DNA of 64,000 bases from positions 5,939,501-6,003,500 of the forward strand of contig NZ_CP023407.1 in the NCBI RefSeq assembly GCF_003665435.1, written 5' to 3'. The stretch is from Streptomyces fungicidicus. GTDB lineage: Bacteria; Actinomycetota; Actinomycetes; Streptomycetales; Streptomycetaceae. A program made the position numbers and the translations under genes. The notes under the pieces were generated by a model that did no database searches, was not told where the DNA came from, and saw nothing but the letters and a program-made list of their open reading frames with translations. Position 1 is the stretch's first letter, and each line of letters begins with the position of its first letter. Below are positions 26,402 to 34,170 of the stretch, in pieces.

Positions 26402-27859
26402 ATGAACCGCACACGTAACAACGATCGCTCCGCCCGTGCGCGCAATGGCTCGCAGGCACCGCGCCGTTCGGGCGGGCCCGCCCGGTCCGGTGGTCAGGGC
26501 CGCCGCCCCGCCGCGGAGCGGGGTGAGTTCGCGCTGCCCAGGACGATCACGCCCGCGCTGCCCGCCGTCGAGGCGTTCGCCGATCTCGGCATGCCCGGGC
26601 AGCTGCTGGCCGAACTCGGCAAGCAGGGGGTGACCGTACCGTTTCCGATCCAGGGCGCGACGCTGCCGAACTCACTGGCGGGCCGCGACGTCCTGGGCCG
26701 CGGGCGCACCGGCTCCGGCAAGACCCTCGCCTTCGGCCTCGCCCTGCTCGCCCGTACCGCCGGACAGCGTGCCGAGCCCCGCCGGCCGCTGGGGCTGGTC
26801 CTCGTACCGACGCGTGAGCTGGCGCAGCAGGTGACCGACGCGCTCACACCGTACGCCCGTTCCGTCGGGCTGCGGCTGGCCACGGTGGTGGGCGGGGTGT
26901 CGATCGGCCGGCAGGCCGGCGCGCTGCGCGGCGGGGCCGAGGTCGTCGTCGCGACGCCCGGACGGCTCAAGGACCTCATCGACCGCGGCGACTGCGGACT
27001 GAACCACGTGGGTGTCACGGTGCTGGACGAGGCCGACCAGATGACCGACATGGGTTTCATGCCGCAGGTCACCGCGTTGCTCGACCAGGTGCGTCCGGAG
27101 GGGCAGCGGATGCTGTTCTCCGCCACCCTGGACCGTAACGTCGACCGGCTGGTCCGCCGCTATCTGACCGACCCCGTCGTGCACTCGGTCGATCCGTCGG
27201 CCGGTGCGGTCACGACGATGGAGCACCACGTCCTGCACGTCCAGGAAGCCGACAAGCACGCCGCCACGACGGAGATCGCCGCCCGCGACGGCCGCGTGAT
27301 CATGTTCCTGGACACCAAGCACGCCGTCGACCGGCTGACCCGGAACCTGCTCAACAGCGGGGTGCGCGCCGCCGCGCTGCACGGCGGCAAGTCGCAGCCG
27401 CAACGCACCCGCACCCTGGCGCAGTTCAAGACGGGACACGTCACCGTGCTCGTGGCGACCAATGTCGCGGCGCGGGGCATCCACGTCGACGACCTCGACC
27501 TGGTCGTCAACGTCGATCCGCCGACCGACCACAAGGACTACCTCCACCGCGCCGGCCGTACCGCCCGCGCCGGCGAGTCCGGCAGCGTCGTCACGCTCGT
27601 CACACCGAACCAGCGCCGCGGCATGATCCGCCTCATGTCGGACGCCGGGATCCGGCCGCGGACCACCCAGGTCGGGCCGGGTGACGAGGCTTTGAGCCGG
27701 ATCACCGGCGCCCAGGCCCCGTCCGGCATCCCGGTCGTCATCACCGCACCGGCGGCCGAGCGTCCCCGGCGCGGCGCCTCCTCCCGAGGCCGGCGCCGCC
27801 CTTCACCGGCCGCCCGGCGCGCTTCCGCCCGCCGGTCCGCCCTCGACGCGGCAGCCTAA
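26402..27859 (+). CDS. DEAD-box RNA helicase
   Basis: 485 residues with the full DEAD-box set: Q motif (VPFPIQGATLP), motif I GRTGSGKT, Ia PTRELAQQ, Ib TPGRL, II DEAD, III SAT, V ARGIHVDDLD, VI HRAGRTARAG. Both termini are Arg-rich, low-complexity tails (RSARARNGSQAPRR at the start, RGRRRPSPAARRASARR at the end), typical of cold-shock helicases such as CsdA/DeaD, where they bind RNA. ATG at 26402 has GAGGAAGG upstream. The position between cold-shock genes suggests a role in unwinding structured RNA at low temperature. Confidence 0.92.
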   Translation: MNRTRNNDRSARARNGSQAPRRSGGPARSGGQGRRPAAERGEFALPRTITPALPAVEAFADLGMPGQLLAELGKQGVTVPFPIQGATLPNSLAGRDVLGRGRTGSGKTLAFGLALLARTAGQRAEPRRPLGLVLVPTRELAQQVTDALTPYARSVGLRLATVVGGVSIGRQAGALRGGAEVVVATPGRLKDLIDRGDCGLNHVGVTVLDEADQMTDMGFMPQVTALLDQVRPEGQRMLFSATLDRNVDRLVRRYLTDPVVHSVDPSAGAVTTMEHHVLHVQEADKHAATTEIAARDGRVIMFLDTKHAVDRLTRNLLNSGVRAAALHGGKSQPQRTRTLAQFKTGHVTVLVATNVAARGIHVDDLDLVVNVDPPTDHKDYLHRAGRTARAGESGSVVTLVTPNQRRGMIRLMSDAGIRPRTTQVGPGDEALSRITGAQAPSGIPVVITAPAAERPRRGASSRGRRRPSPAARRASARRSALDAAA

Positions 27860-27994
27860 AGCCTTCGTGATCAGGAAGCTGACCCCGTGACCACGAGGGC
27901 GAGGCCGGGTACGCGGCGCGCTCGCGCCGGCGCGGTGCCCCGCGAGTCGTAGACGAGCGAGGCGGCTCCAGGCGCGAGCCGACGTAAGAGCAGC

Positions 27995-28032
27995 AGTGTG
28001 GGCCCGACCGGTACGCCGGTCGGGCCCACACT
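27995..28032 (+). terminator. terminator after the DEAD-box helicase
   Basis: Perfect 17-bp stem AGTGTGGGCCCGACCGG / CCGGTCGGGCCCACACT with loop TACG, 135 bases downstream of the stop codon. Confidence 0.88.
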
Positions 28033-28044
28033 TGCGTGCGGACG

Positions 28045-28076
28045 CCCACGTCCACGTGAGCCCACGTCCACGTGAC
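28045..28076. repeat. two tandem 16-bp units
   Basis: CCCACGTCCACGTGAG at 28045-28060 is followed directly by CCCACGTCCACGTGAC at 28061-28076, 15 of 16 identical. Each contains the palindrome CACGTG. It lies just upstream of the structured region and looks like a paired operator or upstream activator site; the binding protein is unknown. Confidence 0.6.
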
Positions 28077-28129
28077 ATGAACCGGTCGAGGCGGAATACC
28101 TCATCCTTGAGTGCGCAGAAATCTATGCC

Positions 28130-28570
28130 AGCAAGAGTAGACTTTGGGTGGCGATGCGGTTATGGTTTCTCTCGTAGCCGAGATCGAGTGAAGCCCGGCA
28201 GAGATGAACTGCCGGGCAGTGGTGCCGCAGTTGCAGTGCGCAGGACGGTGCGGCGGTGGAGTTCCGAAGCCAAAGCGGTTGCAGGACGGCGACGGGACTG
28301 ACCACCGCACCGGGTGGCCCGCAGTGATCAGGGGCCGCCGTGAGCAGTACCCGTAAGTGAGTAGTTGACCGAGAGGGAAGAACGGAGGAGCCGAGCGCCA
28401 TCAGGATCGCCCGGGTGGAAGTCCAGAACCCGGGTACCGCAGGACATCGACAGTGAGGTGGTCTCCGGTCAAGCAACCGCGATCCCCGCGCACCCGACGG
28501 AGTCTCGTCCGGAGCCGCGGAAACAGAGGGCCGGTGCAGTATCAGGGCCGGCAGATGGTGTAGTAGTTCC
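28130..28570 (+). ncRNA. candidate structured RNA or long leader upstream of the MerR-like gene
   Basis: No convincing reading frame in about 440 bases, but many short perfect inverted repeats: GCCCGGCAG/CTGCCGGGC (28193-28217), GCCGCA/TGCGGC (28224-28254), CCCGGGT/ACCCGGG (28410-28434). These are linked by purine-rich single-stranded stretches such as GACCGAGAGGGAAGAACGGAGGAG. It ends at a strong terminator (28574-28605) that is 27 bases before the MerR-like gene. It is either an independent RNA or an attenuated leader. Some features recall the purine-rich domain I of Streptomyces group II introns, but I see no reverse transcriptase and no clear domain V. Confidence 0.4.
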
Positions 28571-28573
28571 TTC

Positions 28574-28605
28574 GGGGCCCTGGTGCCGGTCGGCACCAGG
28601 GCCCC
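28574..28605 (+). terminator. hairpin closing the structured region
   Basis: Perfect 14-bp stem GGGGCCCTGGTGCC / GGCACCAGGGCCCC with loop GGTC. It sits upstream of, not after, a coding gene, so it is either the end of a small RNA or an attenuator. Confidence 0.8.
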
Positions 28606-28632
28606 TCGACGCGCGTTCCGCAGAGAGGTGCA

Positions 28633-28971
28633 ATGACAGCAGACGACACGTTCGGCCGTCTCGACGACGACGATTACCCCGCATACACCATGGGTCGGGC
28701 CGCCGAGATACTCGGCACCACACAGGGCTTCCTCCGCGCCATCGGCGAAGCCCGCCTCATCACCCCACTCCGCTCCGCGGGCGGCCACCGCCGCTACTCC
28801 CGCTACCAACTGCGCATCGCCGCCCGTGCCCGGGAACTCGTCGACCAGGGCACCGCCATCGAGGCCGCCTGCCGGATCGTCATCCTCGAGGACCAGCTCG
28901 AGGAAGCGCAGCGCATCAATGCCGAATACCGCCGTGCCGCCGAATCGGCGAAACCGACGGACCAAGCATGA
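28633..28971 (+). CDS. small MerR-like helix-turn-helix regulator
   Basis: 112 residues. One winged HTH of MerR type (YTMGRAAEILGTTQGFLRAI then SAGGHRRYSRYQLRIAARA), followed by a helical tail (VILEDQLEEAQRINAEYRRA) that could be a dimerisation coiled coil. No effector domain. ATG at 28633 with GAGAGG upstream. It lies 245 bases before csp copy 2 in the same direction. Regulation of the neighbouring cold-shock genes is a reasonable inference but not shown. Confidence 0.82.
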   Translation: MTADDTFGRLDDDDYPAYTMGRAAEILGTTQGFLRAIGEARLITPLRSAGGHRRYSRYQLRIAARARELVDQGTAIEAACRIVILEDQLEEAQRINAEYRRAAESAKPTDQA

Positions 28972-29080
28972 GACGAGCGTGCCCGCCGCTGCCGGCGGGC
29001 ACGGTGCGCACGGTCCTGTACGCGGCCTGATCATTTCCTGTGGTGACGCGGTGTGCGGACGTGTAGCGTCTGCGTCAGCT

Positions 29081-29168
29081 GTCGTGGTTCGGAACTCCTT
29101 CGTACCCCGCACCTTCGGGTGTGGGCGTTTCGCTGTGTTGTGCCGCAGGAACCAGGGCGATCACCTCC
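29081..29168 (+). promoter_or_regulatory. structured leader of csp copy 2 with anti-Shine-Dalgarno mimic
   Basis: Box GTCGTGGTTCGGAA (29081-29094), then hairpin CCCGCACC-TTCG-GGTGTGGG (29106-29125), then ACCAGGGCGATCACCTCC (29151-29168). The last ten bases, GATCACCTCC, equal the 3' end of 16S rRNA and can pair with SD sequences. The same three parts at the same spacing precede csp copy 3. They end 48 bases before the start codon. Confidence 0.6.
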
Positions 29169-29216
29169 GCCTGCCACACGGTGTGGGGGGCGTACATCGG
29201 CTGGAAGGCATGAGAC

Positions 29217-29420
29217 ATGGCAACGGGAACAGTGAAGTGGTTCAACGCGGAGAAGGGCTTCGGCTTCATCGCCCAGGACGGCGGCGGTCCGGACGTCTTC
29301 GCGCACTACTCCGCGATCAACGCCACGGGCTTTCGTGAGCTCCAGGAGGGCCAGGCCGTGACCTTCGACGTCACCCAGGGCCAGAAGGGGCCGCAGGCCG
29401 AGAACATCAACCTCGCCTGA
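29217..29420 (+). CDS. cold-shock protein (CspA family), copy 2
   Basis: 67 residues, one cold-shock domain with RNP1 KGFGFIAQ and RNP2 DVFAHYS. ATG at 29217; GGAAGG at 29203-29208 is the SD. Preceded by the conserved leader at 29081-29168, which could mask the SD. An RNA chaperone by family. Convergent with the RNase J gene across a shared terminator. Confidence 0.95.
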   Translation: MATGTVKWFNAEKGFGFIAQDGGGPDVFAHYSAINATGFRELQEGQAVTFDVTQGQKGPQAENINLA

Positions 29421-29452
29421 CCTCGCGCGCTGCGCGAGGGACCGAGCCACCA

Positions 29453-29486
29453 CAGGGGCCGCTCAGCCATGGCTGAGCGGCCCCTG
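29453..29486. terminator. bidirectional terminator between csp copy 2 and RNase J
   Basis: A perfect 34-bp palindrome (17-bp arms beginning CAGGGGCCGCTCAGCC) that serves both converging genes. A second, smaller hairpin (CCTCGCGC-gct-GCGCGAGG, 29421-29439) begins right at the csp stop codon. Confidence 0.9.
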
Positions 29487-29520
29487 CCGCGTGCGGTACC
29501 GGCCGTGCCGCCGGCGGTGG

Positions 29521-31206
29521 TCAGGCGTCGATGATGACGGGGATGATGAGCGGCTGGCGGCGGTGGGTGCGGAACGCCCAGTTCGCCACGGCGCGGGCGA
29601 CGAGTTGCTCCAGCTGGCGCGCGTCCCCGACGCCCTCCTCGGCCGCGGTGGCCAGGGTCTTCTCGATGACCGGGACGACCGGCTCGAAGGTGCTGTCGTC
29701 GTGGACGAAGCCCCGGGCCAGGAAGTCGGGGGGCTCGGTGAGGGCGCCGGTGTCCGCGTCGACGATCGCCACCACCGTGACCACGCCTTCGGCCGCGAGG
29801 GTGAGGCGGTCCTTGAGGGACGCCTCGGTGGCGCCGCCGACTTCCATGCCGTCCACGTAGACGTTGCCGGCGGGGACCTTGCCGGTGATGGACGCGCGCC
29901 CGTCGACCAGGTCGACGACGACGCCGTCCTCGGCGATGACGACCCGCTCGGGGTCGACACCGGTACGGATGGCGAGGTCGCCGTTGGCCCGCAGGTGGCG
30001 CCATTCGCCGTGCACGGGCATGACGTTGCGCGGTTTCACGATGTTGTAGCAGTAGACGAGTTCGCCGGCGCTCGCGTGCCCGGAGACGTGCACCTTGGCG
30101 TTGCCCTTGTGGACCACGTGGGCGCCCCACCGGGTGAGTCCGTTGATCACCCGGTAGATGGCGTTCTCGTTCCCGGGGATGAGGGAGCTGGCGAGCAGGA
30201 CGGTGTCGCCCTTGCCGATACGGATCATGTGGTCGCGGTTGGCCATCCGTGACAGCGCGGCCATCGGTTCACCCTGGGAGCCGGTGCACACCAGGGTGAC
30301 CTTGTGGTCCGGGAGCTTCTCCAGCTCCTTCGTGCTCACGACCAGACCGGAGGGGACCTTCAGATAGCCCAGGTCGCGCGCGATGCCCATGTTGCGGACC
30401 ATCGACCGGCCGACGAAGGCGACCTTGCGGCCGTGCTGGTGGGCGGCGTCCAGGACCTGCTGGATGCGGTGCACGTGGCTGGCGAAGCTGGAGACGATGA
30501 CCCGGCGCGGTGCGGTGCGCATCACCTGCTCGATCGCCGGGTTCAGCTCCCGCTCGGAGGTGGTGAAGCCGGGCACTTCCGCGTTGGTGGAGTCGGTGAG
30601 GAACAGGTCCACGCCCTCCTCGCCGAGACGGGCGAAGGCACGCAGATCGGTGATGCGGTCGTCGAGAGGGAACTGGTCCATCTTGAAGTCGCCGGTGTGC
30701 AGCACCAGCCCGGCCCGAGTACGGATCGCGACCGCGAGGCTGTCGGGGATGGAGTGGTTGACCGCCACGAACTCGCAGTCGAAGGGCCCGAAGGTACGCC
30801 GGTCGCCCTCCCGCACCCGCACCCCGCGCGGCCGGATGCCGTGTTCCTTGAGCTTGGCGTCCAGGAACGCCAGCGTCAGCTTGGAGCCGACGACGGGAAT
30901 GTCGGACCGCTCGCGCAACAGGTACGGCACACCGCCGATGTGGTCCTCGTGGCCGTGGGTGAGAACGACGGCCACGATGTCGTCCAGCCGGTCCCGGATC
31001 GAGGTGAAGTCCGGCAGGATCACGTCCACGCCGGGCTGGGTCTCCTCGGGGAACAGCACGCCGCAGTCGACGATGAGCAGCTTGCCCGCGTGCTCGAAGA
31101 CGGTCATGTTGCGGCCGATCTCGCCCAGGCCACCCAGAGCGGTGACCCGCAGCCCTCCTCTCGGAAGGGGCGGGGCGGCTTTCAGGTCGGGGTGCGGATG
31201 ACTCAT
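29521..31206 (-). CDS. ribonuclease J
   Basis: 561 residues, the full RNase J length. The beta-lactamase domain has the metal motif HGHEDHIGG (about residue 80) and HTGDFKMD. The beta-CASP segment includes SSFASHVHRIQQ and SGHASAGEL, and the RNA-metabolising motif is MPVHGEWRHL. The C-terminal dimerisation domain ends IIPVIIDA. It is a 5'-3' exo- and endoribonuclease for mRNA decay and rRNA maturation. ATG at 31206 has only GGGG upstream, so the start is by homology. From memory, the core Streptomyces copy lies by dapA; the neighbourhood here is cold-shock genes, so this may be a second paralogue. Confidence 0.9.
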   Translation of the reverse strand: MSHPHPDLKAAPPLPRGGLRVTALGGLGEIGRNMTVFEHAGKLLIVDCGVLFPEETQPGVDVILPDFTSIRDRLDDIVAVVLTHGHEDHIGGVPYLLRERSDIPVVGSKLTLAFLDAKLKEHGIRPRGVRVREGDRRTFGPFDCEFVAVNHSIPDSLAVAIRTRAGLVLHTGDFKMDQFPLDDRITDLRAFARLGEEGVDLFLTDSTNAEVPGFTTSERELNPAIEQVMRTAPRRVIVSSFASHVHRIQQVLDAAHQHGRKVAFVGRSMVRNMGIARDLGYLKVPSGLVVSTKELEKLPDHKVTLVCTGSQGEPMAALSRMANRDHMIRIGKGDTVLLASSLIPGNENAIYRVINGLTRWGAHVVHKGNAKVHVSGHASAGELVYCYNIVKPRNVMPVHGEWRHLRANGDLAIRTGVDPERVVIAEDGVVVDLVDGRASITGKVPAGNVYVDGMEVGGATEASLKDRLTLAAEGVVTVVAIVDADTGALTEPPDFLARGFVHDDSTFEPVVPVIEKTLATAAEEGVGDARQLEQLVARAVANWAFRTHRRQPLIIPVIIDA

Positions 31207-31382
31207 ACCCCGACGGTACCGGGAGAGCGGGACGGAGTCTTCGCTGGCCTGCGTGTTCCGACGAGCGCTCGGCACCAACCCGCCGCCCCGCGGGTGCACC
31301 GGCACCCGGGCAGGCACCTGACTCCGTCGTCCCCAGCCGGCTTCGGACGGTGGCCGGCCCCGCCGTCGGCGTGGGCACGGGA

Positions 31383-31420
31383 ACGGGCCCGTGCTCCGCC
31401 AGGGGGGGGCACGGGCCCGT
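31383..31420 (-). terminator. terminator of the AGCS carrier gene
   Basis: 12-bp perfect stem ACGGGCCCGTGC / GCACGGGCCCGT with a 14-base loop, 28 bases beyond the stop of the minus-strand carrier gene. Confidence 0.75.
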
Positions 31421-31447
31421 CCCTGAGGAGCAGGGCCGTGTGAGCGG

Positions 31448-32989
31448 TCAGACGGTGGTCTTCACCGGTTCCTGGTCGTCGTCGTCGCCGTTGCCGGCGT
31501 TCGGGTCCGCGTTGCGGGCGCGGACGAATTCGAGGAAGGTCCCCAGTTCGCGCTTGACGACAGGGGCGAGGAGGTAGAGGCCGATGATGTTGATGACGGC
31601 GAGCGTGAAGAGGAAGGCGTCGGCCATGTCGATCAGGGTCTGCAGGGTCAACAGTGAACCGGCGACGGCGAAGACGGTGTAGACGACCTTGTAGGTCACT
31701 TCGCTGGCCCGGCTGCGGCCGAAGAGATACGTCCAGGACTTGAGGCCGTAGTAGCCCCAAGTCAGCACCGTGGAGACGGCGAACAGCAGGACGGCGACGG
31801 TGAGGACGTACGGGAACCAGGGCAGGACCGTCTCGAAGGCGTCGGACGTGATCGTCACGCCGCCGATGTCCTCGCCCGCGCGGGCCTCGCCCCAGCTGGC
31901 GGGGTTGGCGATGACGATGGCGAGGGCGGTCATGGTGCAGACGACGACGGTGTCGATGAACGGCTCGAGCAGGGCGACCAGGCCCTCGCTGGCGGGGTGC
32001 TTGGTCTTGACCGCGGAGTGGGCGATCGGGGCGGAGCCGAGGCCGGCCTCGTTCGAGAAGGCGGCCCGCTTGAAGCCGATGATCAGTGCGCCGAGGACGC
32101 CGCCGGCGACTCCTTCGGGGTTGAACGCGCCTTCGACGATGGAGGTGACGGCGTCGGGGACGGCGGTGATGTTGACCACGATCACGATCAGGCACGCGGC
32201 GACGTAGATGCCGGCCATGGCGGGCACGAGCCTGCTGGTGACGTTGGCGATGGAGCGGATGCCGCCGAGGAGGACGATGCCGACGAGTGCGGCGATCAGG
32301 ATGCCGAAGAACAGGGCGCCGGCGGAGGAGCCGAGTGCGCCGTCCTCGCCGCCGGTGACCGAGACCAGCTGCGCGTAGGACTGGTTGACCTGGAAGAGGT
32401 TGCCGCCGAAGAGGCCGAAGAAGAGGATCAGGAAGGAGGCGAGGACCGCGAGGACCTTGCCGAGCACCTTGCCGTTCTTGCCGAAGCGTTCGGCCAGCCC
32501 CTTGGGGAGGTAGTGCATCGGGCCGCCGGAGACGGTGCCGTCGGGGTGCACTTCGCGGTACTTCACGCCGAGGGTGACCTCGACGAACTTGGTGGCCATG
32601 CCGAGCAGGCCGCACAGGATCATCCAGAAGGTGGCGCCGGGGCCGCCGATGGAGACGGCGACGGCCACACCGGCGATGTTGCCGAGGCCGACCGTGCCGG
32701 AGACCGCCGCGGTCAGGGCCTGGAAGTGGTTGACCTCGCCAGTCGATCCCTTCTCGTCGTACTTGCCCCGCACCACGTCCACGGCGAGTTTGAACCTGCG
32801 GAGCTGGACGAGGCCGAACCAGCCGGTGAAGACGAGGCCGGCCACGACGAGCCAGGCGACGATGAGCGGCAGGTCGGTTCCGCCGACGGGGACGGTGTAG
32901 AAGACGACTTCTCCCAGCCACTTTGCTATGGGCTCGAAGAATCCGCTGACTGCTTCGTCGACGGACTGGGTGACGGAGTCGAGTGACAC
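31448..32989 (-). CDS. sodium:alanine/glycine symporter (AGCS family)
   Basis: 513 residues with about ten hydrophobic segments. AGCS signatures are visible: GTVGLGNIAGVAVAVSIGGP, FKRAAFSNEAGLGSAPIAHS and GPMHYLPKGL. It imports small neutral amino acids with Na+. GTG at 32989 has GAGG eight bases upstream; in-frame codons upstream encode a Pro/Arg-rich non-membrane stretch and look untranslated. The C-terminal tail is Asp-rich. A 21-bp palindrome lies 238 bases upstream. Confidence 0.88.
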   Translation of the reverse strand: MSLDSVTQSVDEAVSGFFEPIAKWLGEVVFYTVPVGGTDLPLIVAWLVVAGLVFTGWFGLVQLRRFKLAVDVVRGKYDEKGSTGEVNHFQALTAAVSGTVGLGNIAGVAVAVSIGGPGATFWMILCGLLGMATKFVEVTLGVKYREVHPDGTVSGGPMHYLPKGLAERFGKNGKVLGKVLAVLASFLILFFGLFGGNLFQVNQSYAQLVSVTGGEDGALGSSAGALFFGILIAALVGIVLLGGIRSIANVTSRLVPAMAGIYVAACLIVIVVNITAVPDAVTSIVEGAFNPEGVAGGVLGALIIGFKRAAFSNEAGLGSAPIAHSAVKTKHPASEGLVALLEPFIDTVVVCTMTALAIVIANPASWGEARAGEDIGGVTITSDAFETVLPWFPYVLTVAVLLFAVSTVLTWGYYGLKSWTYLFGRSRASEVTYKVVYTVFAVAGSLLTLQTLIDMADAFLFTLAVINIIGLYLLAPVVKRELGTFLEFVRARNADPNAGNGDDDDQEPVKTTV

Positions 32990-33477
32990 GATGGTTACCT
33001 CGGTGACGCTGGTCGGGCGGGTGGGGTGTCTCGCCTGGTTGAGCGGTCTCTTGGCGAACGTCGTTGTCCGGTGAGCGGACCCGGGAGGCACGGAGCGGTG
33101 TCGGACCGTGACCGGGCCGGACTCGAGCGGTGAACAGGTCGACGACAGGTCGGCTCTTCGCGGGTCGGTGGATGGCCGATCCACCTGCGAAGTTGCGTTG
33201 TTCTACCACGCCTTTGCCGAACTTTTAGTGACGTATCTCACGTCACTGCTCGTGACCAGGGAGTGTTCCGACAGGTGAGACCCGACCGTTATCCGGACGC
33301 GGGAAGCGTGTCGTATGCACCTATGTGGATGCTCCTGGAGCGGTCATGCGCACGCCGACGGCGACCGGGTGCCGCCGCGAAGCAGATTGCCGTGCCTTTT
33401 CCAGTGGTCCTGCAACGGCGCTGCTGGATTACCAGGATGAGTTCAGGCGACCGCCAACGAGTGATGACGCCCGGGCG
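32990..33477. other. intergenic region upstream of the carrier gene
   Basis: 488 bases with no gene I can support. It holds the promoter region and long leader of the AGCS carrier and the palindrome at 33227-33247. The right part (33250-33477) shows no clear signal. Confidence 0.5.
33227..33247. promoter_or_regulatory. operator-like palindrome
   Basis: AGTGACGT-atctc-ACGTCACT, an 8-bp perfect inverted repeat with a 5-base spacer, in an AT-richer stretch upstream of the amino-acid carrier. The half-site TGACGT does not match a Streptomyces regulator I know well; a dimeric winged-helix regulator would fit. Confidence 0.55.
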
Positions 33478-33999
33478 TCACCGGTCTCTTCTCCCGGCCG
33501 GGCTGTGTCCGGCGCCTGCCTCGAGACGTACGAAGGGGATGGCGCGTCCCGCCGCACGGAACGACTCGTTGCTGCCGTCGGCCGGCAGTCCCATGAAGGC
33601 GCACAGGCGGAGAGCCGTGCGAGGGTGCCGGCGCGCGTAGTCGGCCATGATCTCCGCTCCGTCATCAGGGGGCAGGAAGCGGGCGGTGACAGGGTGCGGG
33701 CGGTTGCCGGACCTGATGAGCGCCTGCGGCTGTGCGCGGAGATTCTGGTACCAGTCGGCCGTCGGTCCGAAGCCTGAGGCGACGGTCCAGTTGCCCTTGA
33801 CCGCATCGAAGGACACGACCTCCAGGACGGTCGTGCGGTCGTGGCCCGAGACCCTGCCGGTGTGGTGAAGCAGAAGAAGCCGCTTGCCGAAGAGGGAGCC
33901 GAGTCCGACGCGGTAGGCGAATACCGGCAGGCGCAGGGCGCGACGTCGCCAGCCGGTGGGCCGCCCGGGTCGGCCGATCGGTGCGTTCTGGTTGATCAA
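33478..33999 (-). CDS. deazaflavin (F420)-dependent nitroreductase-family protein
   Basis: 173 residues of the split beta-barrel Ddn family: LLLLHHTGRVSGHDRTTVLEV near residue 40, DWYQNLRAQPQALIR in the middle, and a variant of the LxxxxARRHPR segment. Members reduce quinones or nitro compounds with F420H2. The only start with the full family N-terminus is TTG at 33999, with AAGG upstream, so the start is less certain. It is divergent from the phosphatase gene. Confidence 0.75.
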   Translation of the reverse strand: MINQNAPIGRPGRPTGWRRRALRLPVFAYRVGLGSLFGKRLLLLHHTGRVSGHDRTTVLEVVSFDAVKGNWTVASGFGPTADWYQNLRAQPQALIRSGNRPHPVTARFLPPDDGAEIMADYARRHPRTALRLCAFMGLPADGSNESFRAAGRAIPFVRLEAGAGHSPAGRRDR

Positions 34000-34170
34000 G
34001 GCGAGGCCTTACGGATCTTGGGTGAATCGTCTTTCGGACTCGATCGGGTAAAGGACGTGGAACGGCAGTCGTCTGGCGGGATCCACCTTTGCATAGTCTA
34101 AAGGTCGGGAGGGGCGCCTGCGGGGAGAAGCCGGTGGCTCTCGACAGCCCTGACGTCGCAGGAGTGCCGC

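Noticed and set aside
28130..28570. Group II intron or RNase P RNA in the ORF-free region
   Set aside because: No reverse transcriptase, no recognisable domain V/VI, and none of the RNase P core sequences I know. Left as an unclassified structured region.
29151..29168. Match to the 3' end of 16S rRNA, possibly an rRNA gene fragment
   Set aside because: Only about ten bases match, with no flanking rRNA sequence, and the same block recurs at 36496-36513 before another csp gene; a regulatory mimic is more likely.
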